Assembly (NCBI GenBank): GCA_018269075.1
Contig: JAFDVJ010000009.1
Location: 1,007 to 65,006 of the forward strand
Origin: Acidobacteriota bacterium
GTDB taxonomy: Bacteria; Acidobacteriota; Blastocatellia; Pyrinomonadales; Pyrinomonadaceae
Direction: 5' to 3'
DNA length: 64,000 nt
The notes under the pieces are model-generated. The model saw only the letters and a program-made list of their open reading frames with translations, searched no databases and was not told the DNA's origin. The position numbers and the translations under genes are program-made. Positions 34,412 to 43,854 of this stretch are shown here, piece after piece. Position 1 is the stretch's first letter; the number at the start of each line of letters is the position of its first letter.

Positions 34412-37400
34412 TCACGGCCCCGGCGCGGCCGTCAGATCGACGTCCGTCAGCTCGTCCGTGACCGTCACCACACGCGGCTCGAAGCGATACCCTTTGAGCC
34501 GCGCCGCCGCCGTCACGGTCTGTCCCGCCGCCACGTAGTCGAACCGGTAATAACCGAACGAATTCGTCCGCGCGCTCCGACTCGTTCCGTCGGCCGCCGT
34601 CAGCACGACCGTCGCCGATCCGAGTCCCCGTCCGCCGGCATCGGCGACGCGCCCGCCGACCGACACGGCAGCGGCGGTCGGCGCGAGCGCGGCGATCGTC
34701 CACGGCGAGAATTCCGAGACGTTCAAGGCCGTGCCGGTCAGCGCCGATTCGTCGACGCAGTCGTCCGCGCAGACGCCGAGCCCGCCGCGAAAGACGCGCA
34801 GACCGGCCGGATTGTTAATTCCGGCGGCATCCTCAGCAAGATAGTGAAACGTGAGATCGACCGTCACGCCGTCGCCGTCGAGCTGCCAGTAGCGCGAGAT
34901 CTTCGGCCCGCCGATCGGTGCCGGCGACGGCGTGTCGAAGGCCTGAACGGTCAGATAACCCGAGCTGCCCGCAACGTTTGTGACGTTCGCTTCGACCGGC
35001 GAATAATCTGCGCCGTCCGCGACGGTGCCGACCGGAAAGACGAACGGCCCGGTTCCCGGGCGCGCCGATTTGCGCGCGTCGCCGATGAAGCCCGCAAAAT
35101 TCTTGCGCAGGCTTCCGGCGACGAGACCGTTCGTCCGCACGACGGCGGCCGAAGATTCGAGCGTCAGCGTAAACGCGCCCGTGTCGAGCGTGCCGTTCGC
35201 GAGATTCAGCTCGCCGCCCGCCGTCGCGTCGCCCAGAAGCGAGACGCCCGCCGAATTATCGATCTTTAGATTGTTGAGCGCGGCGCGCGGAATTGTCTGC
35301 CGCGCCGTTCCGGCAAAAACGGCCGTGCCGCCGCAGGTAAACAGCCCGTCGCCGGCCAAAACCCCGCCGACCGCCGCATCGCCCGAAACGCTCATCACGC
35401 GCCCCGCGCCGATCGTTACGGTCCGGCCCGTTTCGATCGTCAGACCGGCGATCGTCACGTCGGCGGAACCGATCGCGATCTCGTTGAGCGCGCCCGCCGG
35501 AACGACGACGACGGCCGTCCCGGACGGCACCGCGCCGCCGATCCAGTTGTCGGGATTAAACCAATCGGTCGAAGATTCGCCCGTCCAAGTATCGGGCGAG
35601 GTCGGCGAGCTGAAATCTCCGCTCGTATCGCCGCTCAGATCGTTAAAGGTCCGCGTCGCCGGCACGAAAACCGCGCCCGGCTTCGATGGCGCGAGCGTGT
35701 AATCGCCGCCGCCCGCGAGCCCGTCGAAAAAGTAAAAGCCCGAATCGTCGGTCACGGCCGACAGGTTTCGGCTCCCGTCCGAGAGCGTCACGCGCGTGCG
35801 CGCAAAACCGCTGCCGTCGGCGTTCGTGATCCGGCCGCTGATCCCGAAAGTATTCTGAACGCCAGTAAAATCGACCGTTTCGTCGGCGTCGAGCTCGGTG
35901 ACCTGCAGGGCCGGCGCGTCGAAAGCAAAAAACGGCTTCGACGCGGCGATCGTATAATCGTCGCCGGCCGCGAGATTGAAAAATGTGTAATTGCCGGCCG
36001 CGTCGGTCTGCGTAACGCCCGTCTGCCCGCCGCTCAGCGTCAGCGCGACGCCGGCCACGCCGCCGCCGTCGCGGTCCGTCACGCGGCCGCTGAGATTGTA
36101 GGTCTTCCGCGCCGCCGTAAAATTAACCGTCGTGTTCCCGGTCAGGCCCGAAAGCGGAACGCTCGCCGGCGTGAATGTATAAAAAGGATGTTCGGGCGTC
36201 AGCACGGCGGACGTGCCCGGCGTCAATCCGGCGAGCGTATAGATTCCGCCGCCGACCGTCAGCGTCGTCAACGCGCCGTTTTTCGCATCGCTCAGTTTCA
36301 GGACGACGCCCGCGACGCCCGTGTCGTTTCCGTCCCGGACGTTTCCGCCGATCTTCGCTTCGAACGAGCCGGTTTGATAAGCGACGGTCGACGAGCGATT
36401 GCCGGCATTGTCATCGGCAAAGGCGTAAATCGTCTGCCCCGGCGCGAACGTCAGCGGAGCGGTATAGGCCTGATAATTGACCCCGTCGGTCGAATACATC
36501 AGCGCGCGGACGCCGCTCGCGCCGTCGGCCGCGCCGATGACGAGGTTCGACATTCCGCCCGACGGCGTTTCGTCGAAGGAGACGAGCGGCGCGTCCGTAT
36601 CGGCGGCGTCCGGCCCGCTCATCTGCGCGGTCGGCGCGACGGGCGTCTCGAACGTGCCGTCGTGATCGGTGTCGGCCCGCAGTCCCTCGACCCCGGCGGT
36701 CGTGATCGTCAGCCGCAGCGGCGTATTCGGCGGAAGGTTCAGATCGAGATAGCGACCGGCTTCGGTCGTCGATTTATTCGTCCCCTTTGTCCATTCGAGC
36801 ATTATCGGCTGATCGGGCATCTGAAAGGAAACCGTGAAATTCCGTCCCGTCGGCATCGTCAGGGCGATGAACTGCGCATCGAGTTTCTGATAATTGACGC
36901 CCGGCACGGTTCCGATGTAGCTCGGCTCGCCCGGCAGCGGCGCGGTGCTGCCGCCGAATTCGTCGGCGACCGTGACGGCGCTTAAACCGGCGAAATTCAA
37001 AGCCAGCAGAGGCTCGGGAGAAACCGGCGGAAGCGCCGCCGAAGGCCGCTCTTCCGGCTGAATCTCGGTCTTTCGGACATTCGGCGAAGCGGCCGGAACG
37101 GGCGCCCTCAAAAAATCGAGCACGGCGTTCTGCACCGCCCGATTGCCGTTCAGCTTGGTGTGTTCGACCGAATCGTCCGAGCTTTCCGACGTCGCCGTAA
37201 ACGGCACGACGCGCGCGGTCGGCGCGTTGAAATCGAGCCCGTTGGCTTTGCGCAGCGCGCTCCGGCGCGGGACGGTGCCGTCGCCCTCGGTGTAGAAAAG
37301 CTTATAGGTCGTAACATTGCGGCAGACCGTCGTGCTGCCGACCGCGATGCAGACTTCGGTGGTCGGGTTCTTGATGACCGTGCCGACCGTATCCTGTTTC

Positions 37401-40400
37401 GAGCGGATGCCGATGATGTGATAATACCGGACGCCGCTCGTATCGTCGCGCCAGTCGTCCTGCCCCGGATAATCATGAAAAAGACGGCCGGCGTCGCCCG
37501 GTCGCGTCCGCGGGTAAAGCTCGTTCATACGAGCGATGAACTCGTCGTAGGAGTTGTAGATCTTGAAATTGCCGCGGTCGTCCTTTTCGTAATACGGACG
37601 CCCGCCGAGCGCGAAATAGGAACGCGTCGGAATGATCTGATGCGCGGCGGTAAAATCCTCGACCAGAAACTTGAAGACGTCGTCGCCGGCGATCGCGATC
37701 TTCTGGCTGAAGGAGTCCAAAAACTGGCCGGTCGCCAGCACGTTGATGATCTTCGGGCCGCCGAGCCACGGGCCGCCGATCGTGATCAGCTTGCCGACCT
37801 TGTTCGGATGATCGAGAATATAGCGGCGCGCGACATAGCTGCCCATGCTGTGCGCGACGATATTGACCTTGACGTCGGGCCCGTAAAACTGCTGAATGCA
37901 CTGCATATATTCGTCGAGCCGCTGATTGGCGGTGATCGCATTGTCCTTTCGCCAATCGTAGCCCATCACGAACAGCGACGGCCCGCGCGCCTGCTGGTTG
38001 AGAAAATCGCAGCCTTCGGGCGTTCGGCGCTCCGGTATTCCGTTGACGTTGTATTCGACATAACCGCCCCGGAACCGGAGCGCGTTGATCATCGAGCCGT
38101 AAACGTCGCTCCGCAAAACATCGATATTCGGCAGCACGGTGCGAATCGCATCCGACGCGTAGATCGCGTCGCCCCTGAAGAACGGCGACGAAGGATTGAG
38201 CGTCAGGAAACGGTGATCGTTCGACAGATTGATGCCGATCCAGCGTTCGAGATTGCCGCTCGACGAATCTCTGAGAAAACTGCCGGAAACGCCGGGCAGG
38301 AAGATGACCGGCGTCGGATCGCCGATCTTCGCAACGAAAGCGTTGTAACCGGGAACCCCGAGCCCCGGACTGCTGGCGGCCCCGTTCTCCGACTGGTAAG
38401 GGTTTCTGACCGGCAGACTGTGCGACGAAGTGCCGCCCGTGATAAAGGCGTTGCCGCCGCCGTCGACCGCGATGTCGGCGCCGATCGTGTTAGAAAGCGG
38501 TTCGTTCGCCTGCGTCCCCCGCAAATAGGTCGAATAATCGCGTTCTCCGGTCGGCGCGAACTTCGTCACGAAAGCGGCCGTGTCCACGCCGTTCAGCGTC
38601 TGCTGGATCGCGTTCGCGGTCGTCGGAAAGTCCGTCGAGTCGGTCGAGCCGATCACAAAAGCGCGGCCGGCGCCGTCGGTCGCGATCCGGCCGGCGTCCT
38701 CGCGCGCGTCGCCGCCGAGAAAGGTCGAATAGGCAAGCCCCCTCAGATCGGCCTTGATCTTCGTGACGAAGACGTCGCGGCGCTCGATCTCGTTCGCCGT
38801 GCACGAAAGCAGATTGCCGCAGGTATTGTCCGCCGCGTTCGGCGTCACCGGAAAATCGGTCGAATTGGTAAAGCCCGTCACATAGACGTTATTTTCCCGG
38901 TCGAGCGCGACGCCCGACGCCTGTTCGTAGCTGTCGCCGCCGAGAAAGCTCGAAAAGGCGAGCGAGGCCGTGCCGCTCAGGTTCGTGTTGATCTTCATCA
39001 CGAACGCGTCGAAACAGGGCGTATAAAAAATCCGGCAATTGGCCGCGTCGCTCCGAAAGGTCTCCTGTCCGGGCAGCGCGCGCCGCGTCGGGAAATTGGA
39101 GTTCGTGCCGCCGACGACGAACGCGTTGCCCTGTTTGTCGACGGCGACATCGGAAGCCGAATTATTCGGCGCGACCGCCAGCCCGAACTTCGGCTCGCCG
39201 CCGATGAACGTCGAATAGAGGAGGTCCGTGCCGTCCGGATTGAATTTCGTCAGAAAGGAATAGCTTCCGTCGCAGAAAGTATCGGGATTGCCCGGACGCG
39301 GCACGAAACATTTGGCGCGAAAGCCGCCGCGAACCGGAAAGCTCGAGGTTTGCGTCCGGCCGACGACATAGGCGCGGCCGCCGTCGTCGACCGCGATCCC
39401 GGTCGCGCCTTCGGAACCGGGTCCGCCGGCCGCCGCGCTGCCGCCGAGATAGGTCGAATAAACAAGCGCACCGGCCGCGCTCAGTTTCGTGACGAACGCG
39501 CAGCCGCCGGGATTGCCGCCGCCGGCCGCGCACGGCAGAGTTTGCTGAAACGCGCCGGCCGTGACCGGAAAATCCGGCGAATTGGTAAACCCCGTGACAT
39601 ACGCGCCGCCGGCCGCGTCGACCGCGATCGCGGTCGCAAAATCGATGCCGGGCCCGTTGACGTCCCGAACGCCGCCGAGATAAGTCGAGTAAACAAGGCC
39701 GTTGCCTTCCTGATCGAATTTCGTGACGAAGGCGTCGATACAGGAAAAATTCGGGTTGCCGGGCGTATTGGTCCGGCATTGGCTCTGCACCGCGCCGACC
39801 CGCGGAAAGGCGATCGAATGCGCCGCGCCGGCGACGTAGGCGAATCCGTTCTCATCGACCGCGATGCCGTAGCCGATATCGCCCCGAAAGATGCCGTTTC
39901 CGTCGTTGCTCGTCGAAAAATCGTCGCCGCCGCCCAGATAGGTCGAATAGATCAGGACCGGATCGATGACGAGCGGCAGACCGCGGTCGTATTCGCCGAG
40001 CTCGAAACCGACGAGCCGGTCGCGGAGCGCGGAGCGCGGAGTTTCAGGCGAGTCGCCGGCTTCGGCGGCCTCGATGATTTTGTAGCGCCCCGGAACCGGT
40101 TTTCGCGCGCCGCCGGTTTCCTGATAAACGACCGGCGCGTGCTGGCGCACTTCCCCGGTCGCGGTCAGCAGAACGAGCTCGCCCGTCGATTCGTCGACCG
40201 AGATCTTTTCGGCCCCGTCGAAGCGCATTTTAATAACGGACGGATCGGCCTGCGGCGCGACCACGAAATCGTATTCGAGCGCGCTCTGACTGCCGTAGAA
40301 GACAAGGTCGATGCCCTCGTAAATCCCCGCGTATTCGACTCCCGCAAAGGTCGGGATGCCGGTTTTCCAATTTTCGGGCTGCCGGCCGATCAGATAATTG

Positions 40401-40801
40401 ACCTTGCCCGCGAGGCCCCTTGTTCCGCTGATTTTCGGCAGCCGGTTCGAATTCGCCAAACTCATCCGCAGCGTGGCGACGGCCGGAGAGTCTTCCTCGG
40501 CGTCCGGCGACGGCGCGGGTTTACGCAGCGAGAGGAGCGCCTCTTCGCCGGTCAGATAGAGAGTGTAATTCGTCCCGCGCGCGAGAAACCGGACCGCTTC
40601 GTCCGCCTGTCCCTGATTGATCTCGAAACTGACCGGCAGCTTTCCGTAAGCGGCGCGCGCGTCCGCCTGACTCTGCGCCGGATTCCCGCCGCTCTTCGCG
40701 GCAGCCGGCCGGACCGCCGTCCCGGAATAAAAAAACGCGACCGCCGCCGCCAGCGCGAGCAGCGCGAACGTACCGAACTTAAACGATGAACCCGATTTCA
40801 T
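34412..40801 (-). CDS. Giant SBBP-propeller/lipase/carboxypeptidase-regulatory fusion protein
   Basis: 2,129 residues from the ATG at 40801, favoured by GAGG five bases upstream (a GTG six bases earlier also exists). Signal peptide/anchor about 10-38. Domains in order: DUF7948-like region (about 45-265, LPVSFEINQGQADEAVRFLARG); SBBP beta-propeller with at least seven YSTYLGG/YSTFLGG blades (about 270-840); an alpha/beta-hydrolase of the LCAT/PGAP1 lipase type (about 845-1230) with VIFLPGVSGS, GYDWRKDN and the nucleophile NIVAHSMGSYVARRY near residue 980; a calcium-rich-looking linker; three carboxypeptidase-regulatory-like repeats (about 1560-1790); a beta-sheet passenger-like segment; and a C-terminal domain shared with the giant protein at 28797. 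Presumably secreted; the linked lipase is unusual. Confidence 0.82.
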   Translation of the reverse strand: MKSGSSFKFGTFALLALAAAVAFFYSGTAVRPAAAKSGGNPAQSQADARAAYGKLPVSFEINQGQADEAVRFLARGTNYTLYLTGEEALLSLRKPAPSPDAEEDSPAVATLRMSLANSNRLPKISGTRGLAGKVNYLIGRQPENWKTGIPTFAGVEYAGIYEGIDLVFYGSQSALEYDFVVAPQADPSVIKMRFDGAEKISVDESTGELVLLTATGEVRQHAPVVYQETGGARKPVPGRYKIIEAAEAGDSPETPRSALRDRLVGFELGEYDRGLPLVIDPVLIYSTYLGGGDDFSTSNDGNGIFRGDIGYGIAVDENGFAYVAGAAHSIAFPRVGAVQSQCRTNTPGNPNFSCIDAFVTKFDQEGNGLVYSTYLGGVRDVNGPGIDFATAIAVDAAGGAYVTGFTNSPDFPVTAGAFQQTLPCAAGGGNPGGCAFVTKLSAAGALVYSTYLGGSAAAGGPGSEGATGIAVDDGGRAYVVGRTQTSSFPVRGGFRAKCFVPRPGNPDTFCDGSYSFLTKFNPDGTDLLYSTFIGGEPKFGLAVAPNNSASDVAVDKQGNAFVVGGTNSNFPTRRALPGQETFRSDAANCRIFYTPCFDAFVMKINTNLSGTASLAFSSFLGGDSYEQASGVALDRENNVYVTGFTNSTDFPVTPNAADNTCGNLLSCTANEIERRDVFVTKIKADLRGLAYSTFLGGDAREDAGRIATDGAGRAFVIGSTDSTDFPTTANAIQQTLNGVDTAAFVTKFAPTGERDYSTYLRGTQANEPLSNTIGADIAVDGGGNAFITGGTSSHSLPVRNPYQSENGAASSPGLGVPGYNAFVAKIGDPTPVIFLPGVSGSFLRDSSSGNLERWIGINLSNDHRFLTLNPSSPFFRGDAIYASDAIRTVLPNIDVLRSDVYGSMINALRFRGGYVEYNVNGIPERRTPEGCDFLNQQARGPSLFVMGYDWRKDNAITANQRLDEYMQCIQQFYGPDVKVNIVAHSMGSYVARRYILDHPNKVGKLITIGGPWLGGPKIINVLATGQFLDSFSQKIAIAGDDVFKFLVEDFTAAHQIIPTRSYFALGGRPYYEKDDRGNFKIYNSYDEFIARMNELYPRTRPGDAGRLFHDYPGQDDWRDDTSGVRYYHIIGIRSKQDTVGTVIKNPTTEVCIAVGSTTVCRNVTTYKLFYTEGDGTVPRRSALRKANGLDFNAPTARVVPFTATSESSDDSVEHTKLNGNRAVQNAVLDFLRAPVPAASPNVRKTEIQPEERPSAALPPVSPEPLLALNFAGLSAVTVADEFGGSTAPLPGEPSYIGTVPGVNYQKLDAQFIALTMPTGRNFTVSFQMPDQPIMLEWTKGTNKSTTEAGRYLDLNLPPNTPLRLTITTAGVEGLRADTDHDGTFETPVAPTAQMSGPDAADTDAPLVSFDETPSGGMSNLVIGAADGASGVRALMYSTDGVNYQAYTAPLTFAPGQTIYAFADDNAGNRSSTVAYQTGSFEAKIGGNVRDGNDTGVAGVVLKLSDAKNGALTTLTVGGGIYTLAGLTPGTSAVLTPEHPFYTFTPASVPLSGLTGNTTVNFTAARKTYNLSGRVTDRDGGGVAGVALTLSGGQTGVTQTDAAGNYTFFNLAAGDDYTIAASKPFFAFDAPALQVTELDADETVDFTGVQNTFGISGRITNADGSGFARTRVTLSDGSRNLSAVTDDSGFYFFDGLAGGGDYTLAPSKPGAVFVPATRTFNDLSGDTSGDFSSPTSPDTWTGESSTDWFNPDNWIGGAVPSGTAVVVVPAGALNEIAIGSADVTIAGLTIETGRTVTIGAGRVMSVSGDAAVGGVLAGDGLFTCGGTAVFAGTARQTIPRAALNNLKIDNSAGVSLLGDATAGGELNLANGTLDTGAFTLTLESSAAVVRTNGLVAGSLRKNFAGFIGDARKSARPGTGPFVFPVGTVADGADYSPVEANVTNVAGSSGYLTVQAFDTPSPAPIGGPKISRYWQLDGDGVTVDLTFHYLAEDAAGINNPAGLRVFRGGLGVCADDCVDESALTGTALNVSEFSPWTIAALAPTAAAVSVGGRVADAGGRGLGSATVVLTAADGTSRSARTNSFGYYRFDYVAAGQTVTAAARLKGYRFEPRVVTVTDELTDVDLTAAPGP

Positions 40802-40883
40802 AAACACCTCGCGAATAAGCTTTTCTCATCCGCAAGGTTCGCGCCGCGGCGCGGTCCGGATTCAGGTTTATAACTGCTTCGTT

Positions 40884-41318
40884 CTAGCCGGCAGTTCCTT
40901 TGCAGACGTCCTCGTCGAAAATCCGCCGCATCCCCGGCCGGGGCCGCTTTCTTTTCTTTCGCCGTTCGTCCTTCAGCCATCGAAACAGAAATTCGAGGCC
41001 GTTTTCGATATGTTTTTTCGTCAGCGGCCGCTTCCTCGTCGCGACATGGAAATGATGCCCGCCGAATAGCGCCTCCCTGTCGAAACGATAGTAAACGTGA
41101 GCCTCTTTCGTCGTCCCGGCAGTCGAAAAGAAGGAAACGAACACGAGCTTGTTTCCGAGCGCCCGGATAATTTCGCAGGAATCGCAGTCGTCGGGCCGCA
41201 GATCGAGCTTTTCGAGCCATTCGGCTTCGTCGGCCAGCGGATGCCGCGCGACGACGTCGAAGCCGACGCCCGACAGCAATTCGCCGTAACGGCGGAGTTT
41301 TTTGATAATGGTCTTCAT
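40884..41318 (-). CDS. Hypothetical protein
   Basis: 144 residues from the ATG at 41318 (MKTIIKKLRRYGELLSGVGFDVVARHPL); frames further upstream lack codon bias. Notable features are LDLRPDDCDSCEIIRALGNKLVFVSFFSTAGTTKEAHVYYRFDREALFGGHHFHVATRK, a highly basic C-terminal tail (KDERRKKRKRPRPGMRR), and no signal peptide. I do not recognise the family. It starts 144 bases after an ATP-grasp gene on the same strand and lies upstream of the giant SBBP gene; it could be cotranscribed with either. Confidence 0.5.
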   Translation of the reverse strand: MKTIIKKLRRYGELLSGVGFDVVARHPLADEAEWLEKLDLRPDDCDSCEIIRALGNKLVFVSFFSTAGTTKEAHVYYRFDREALFGGHHFHVATRKRPLTKKHIENGLEFLFRWLKDERRKKRKRPRPGMRRIFDEDVCKGTAG

Positions 41319-41462
41319 CCTTCTGATTAAAAACTGTGTTCGAAATTTGAACGGCAGGTCTTTATAGCGCAGATCAAACCAGCGACATTTTTTCGTCGAG
41401 CAAACGGTAAAAAATCTCAAACTCGACGAACCGAGCAAACTGCGGGTTCCCGAATCGGTCGA

Positions 41463-42500
41463 TTAGACCTTAGCTTTTTCGACCCAGTAAGTCTGTTTGT
41501 GAAGCCGCGCCTCGAATTCCTTCATCGCGCGGACGGCCTCGGATCGACGGTCGAAGGTCTCGATCAGAAATTTGTGGCCGTGATCGTCCTGCCGCCATAA
41601 TTCGTATGGCAGGAATCGGATCGATTCGTAAAAAAGCGTTTCGTCCGCCGCCTCCGGCAGACCGGCGACCTGTGCGTCGCCGAGCTCGACGATCAGCCAT
41701 TCGCCGTCGGTTTTCTGCGCGACGTCGATCGTGAAAAAATTGCTTTCGACCCGTTTCGCGACGTCGGCGAAGAGGTTTTTTGGCGGCGCGGCTTCGCGAT
41801 AATCGCCTTCTTCCCAGTAAGCCGCCGAAAAGATCGGCTCGCCCTCGAGAAAAAAGAGCCGGAATTCTTTCGTCAGCGGCATTCCGCTTTTCGAATGTTC
41901 GGCGAGCGGCTGAAAACGGACGAACTCGCGAAAGACGAGCCCCTCGTTCAGATCGTCGCCCTGCAATTCGAGAAAACGCCCGACGATGCGCTCGACCGCC
42001 GCCCGGTCGGCCGCCGACGGGATGAAACAGGCTTCCCGCCATTCGTGTTTCCGCGATTTTACGTAATCCTTCAAAATCAGCGGCTTATCGCCGAAAACGG
42101 CGAGCCGTTCGAACAGGTTGTCGAAGCTGAAAGCGGTGTCGTAAGGCAGAAAAACGCTCTCCGGCGTGTGCTCTCTGATAATTTCGTAAGATTCCGGGAA
42201 ATAATGACAATGCCGGTATTCGGCGGGCGAATTGACGAGAATGAGATTGCGCGCGGCGAGCTCGCGGCAGAGAATTTCGTACTACGCCGGTTTGAGCATC
42301 CAGCCGCGATAAACGGCGGCTTCCGGCTTTTCGGAAGGCCCGATCCTTCGAAAAGCCCGCGAAATTTCGTTTTCCGTGAGGTCTTCGAAGCTGAAAAGCG
42401 CGGTTTCGAAACCGGCGCGGACGGCCGCCGCGAATTCCTCGCGGTAGGCGTAATCGACCTCGTGCGGATAAAAAGGCTCGGAACAGAAAACGATCTTCAT
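41463..42500 (-). pseudogene. ATP-grasp protein (R2K/DUF4343-like) interrupted by one in-frame TAG
   Basis: From ATG 42500 to the stop at 41463 is exactly 346 codons in one frame, with a single TAG at 42282-42284 after AVYRGWMLKPA. Downstream translation continues as YEILCRELAARNLILVNSPAEYRHCHYFPESYEII ... LILKDYVKSRKHEWREACFIPSAA ... LVFREFVRF ... FRLFFLEG ... FFTIDVAQKTDGEWLIVELGDAQVAGLP, the ATP-grasp core with its metal-binding Glu. Homologues known to me have a Gln or similar near WMLKP-x-x-YE, so a CAG to TAG change is the simplest explanation. Codon bias is intact on both sides, so the lesion is recent or a sequence error. Translation could restart at TTG 42074. It lies 10 bases after an SRPBCC gene. 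Confidence 0.8.
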
Positions 42501-42510
42501 AGCGAAGATT

Positions 42511-42990
42511 TTACCTGTTTTCCAGCAATTGACAACCGAGTTTTCGCGCCAGCCCGCGGCCGCCCCAGTTCATAATCGTGTCGTGGTTCCAGCGGAAAAA
42601 CGGTTTGGCGACCGGCGCGAGCAGGTTCATCCAGCGTTTGGTCGTCCGGACGCGCCAGTCGTAGCGGACGCGCGTCACATTTTCGTCTTCGGCCGTCAGC
42701 GTCCAGATGCCCTGACCGTCCAATTCGCCGAAGGCGCGCACCTCGATGACGTGCGGCTCCTCGACGCGAACGGTTTCCGAATCGAAAATCAGCTTGTACG
42801 GCAGCGCGCTCCGCCACGTCGACCGATGCACCGCGCCGACGCCCGAAGCGTCGCCGTCGCGCAGCTTCTCGACCCGCAGCACGCCCTTCCACCAGTCGCT
42901 CCACGTTTCCGAATTTTTGATCTCTTCCCAGACCCTCGCGAGCGGCGCGTCAAACCGCCAGACGGTCACGAATTCGTAGTCTTCCGCCAT
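42511..42990 (-). CDS. SRPBCC-fold (polyketide cyclase/START-like) protein
   Basis: 159 residues. The opening YEFVTVWRFDAPLARVWEEIKNSETWSDWWKGVLRVEKL ... GVGAVHRSTWRSALPYKLIFDSETVRVEEPHVIEVRAFGELDGQGIWTL and the C-terminal helix (WMNLLAPVAKPFFRWNHDTIMNWGGRGLARKLG) match the SRPBCC ligand-binding fold, normally about 150 residues. Ligand unknown. It is followed after 10 bases by the interrupted ATP-grasp gene, so the two form an operon. Confidence 0.78.
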   Translation of the reverse strand: MAEDYEFVTVWRFDAPLARVWEEIKNSETWSDWWKGVLRVEKLRDGDASGVGAVHRSTWRSALPYKLIFDSETVRVEEPHVIEVRAFGELDGQGIWTLTAEDENVTRVRYDWRVRTTKRWMNLLAPVAKPFFRWNHDTIMNWGGRGLARKLGCQLLENR

Positions 42991-43196
42991 AGTCGCTAAA
43001 TGATTCGATGTTCCGGGCTTAACGGATTCATAAAATAGTTCGGGAAGTTGTCATTACTGATCGGCATAGCCTTTACTTTGTTGATAAATATATGAAAATA
43101 CAATGCTTTCTGCTTTGCTCGCGGCGACCGCCAGTTTTCTTTCCGATTTTGATCTGACCCATCTGGATACGGGTTTTCGGGTTGTCAAGGATTATT
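42991..43196. other. Intergenic region
   Basis: 206 bases of unusually AT-rich sequence (ataaatatatgaaaataca near 43084) with a single remnant of the gggaagt repeat unit near 43041. No gene or clear promoter is seen. Confidence 0.4.
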
Positions 43197-43748
43197 TCAG
43201 GGCTCGACCGATTCGCGCATTTCGCGGAAAAGCCGGGTCAAATCGTCGATCTGATAATGCGCGTTGAGGCCGCTCGGGTTCGGAAGCACCCAGATCCGGG
43301 TTTCGCCGATCTTGGCGGGCTGCGGGCCGATTTTCGCGCGCGGCTCGGCGAAGGCGACGCGGTAGGGCGTGATGCCGAGGACGGCGAGAATCCGCGGGCG
43401 GTATTTTTCGATTTTTTCGACGAGCCGGCGGCCGCCTTCGCCGATTTCCTCGTCGGTCAGCTCGTCGGCGCGGGCCGTCGCGCGCGGGCAGAAGTTGGTG
43501 ATGCCGAAGCCGAGCCTTAAGAGCCCGCGTTCTTCCGACGGATCAAACTGCCAGTCGGTAAAGCCGGCGCGGTGGAGCGTTTTCCAGAAACGGTTGCCGG
43601 GCCGCGCGAAATTATGGCCGGTCGCCGCCGACCAGAGACCGGGATTGATGCCGCAGAAAAGCACCTTTAAATCATAATCGATCAATTCGTCGGTCGTCCG
43701 TTCGACCGCCGCGCGCAGCTCTTCCTTCGAGGGTTTGGCGTTTTTCAT
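43197..43748 (-). CDS. mug: G/U mismatch-specific DNA glycosylase
   Basis: 183 residues, cytosolic. Mug/TDG-family glycosylases remove uracil or thymine opposite guanine. The catalytic-site motif GINPGLWSAATGHNFARPGNRFWK contains the active-site Asn of GINPG, and the DNA-intercalating motif is VLPNPSGLNAHY; LGFGITNFCPRATARADEL also matches. Length is slightly above that of E. coli Mug (168). It is a stand-alone base-excision repair gene, followed by AT-rich DNA and preceded by a near-perfect palindrome. Confidence 0.92.
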   Translation of the reverse strand: MKNAKPSKEELRAAVERTTDELIDYDLKVLFCGINPGLWSAATGHNFARPGNRFWKTLHRAGFTDWQFDPSEERGLLRLGFGITNFCPRATARADELTDEEIGEGGRRLVEKIEKYRPRILAVLGITPYRVAFAEPRAKIGPQPAKIGETRIWVLPNPSGLNAHYQIDDLTRLFREMRESVEP

Positions 43749-43762
43749 AATTCGGAACGATC

Positions 43763-43854
43763 AGTTTTGAGTTCCGCCTTCAGGCGGCCTTTCGTTTCAT
43801 CGTGAATTTATTTTCTTGTGAAACGAAGGCCGCCTGAAGGCGGAACTCAAAACT
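43763..43854. repeat. 36-bp near-perfect inverted repeat
   Basis: Left arm 43763-43799 begins agttttgagttccgccttca; the right arm 43819-43854 is its inverted complement with one base missing. It abuts the hemerythrin stop codon (43855). A 26-bp piece (from gttttgagtt to ggcggcc) occurs unchanged at 63875-63900. Confidence 0.9.

Noticed and set aside
37160-40789. A 1,209-codon open frame on the plus strand, opposite the giant SBBP gene, and many similar long antisense frames elsewhere
   Set aside because: They arise from strong GC3 bias on the coding strand. Their translations are Arg/Asp/Val-rich with no domains, while the opposite strand has clear protein families.
40802-40883. Possible riboswitch upstream of the giant SBBP gene
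   Set aside because: Only a GC-rich palindrome (cgcgccgcggcgcg) in a weak outer stem is seen; there is no conserved motif of any RNA family I know.
42282-42284. TAG as pyrrolysine or a second recoding site
   Set aside because: No pyrrolysine context is seen, the family uses an ordinary residue there, and there is no downstream element; a point mutation is simpler.
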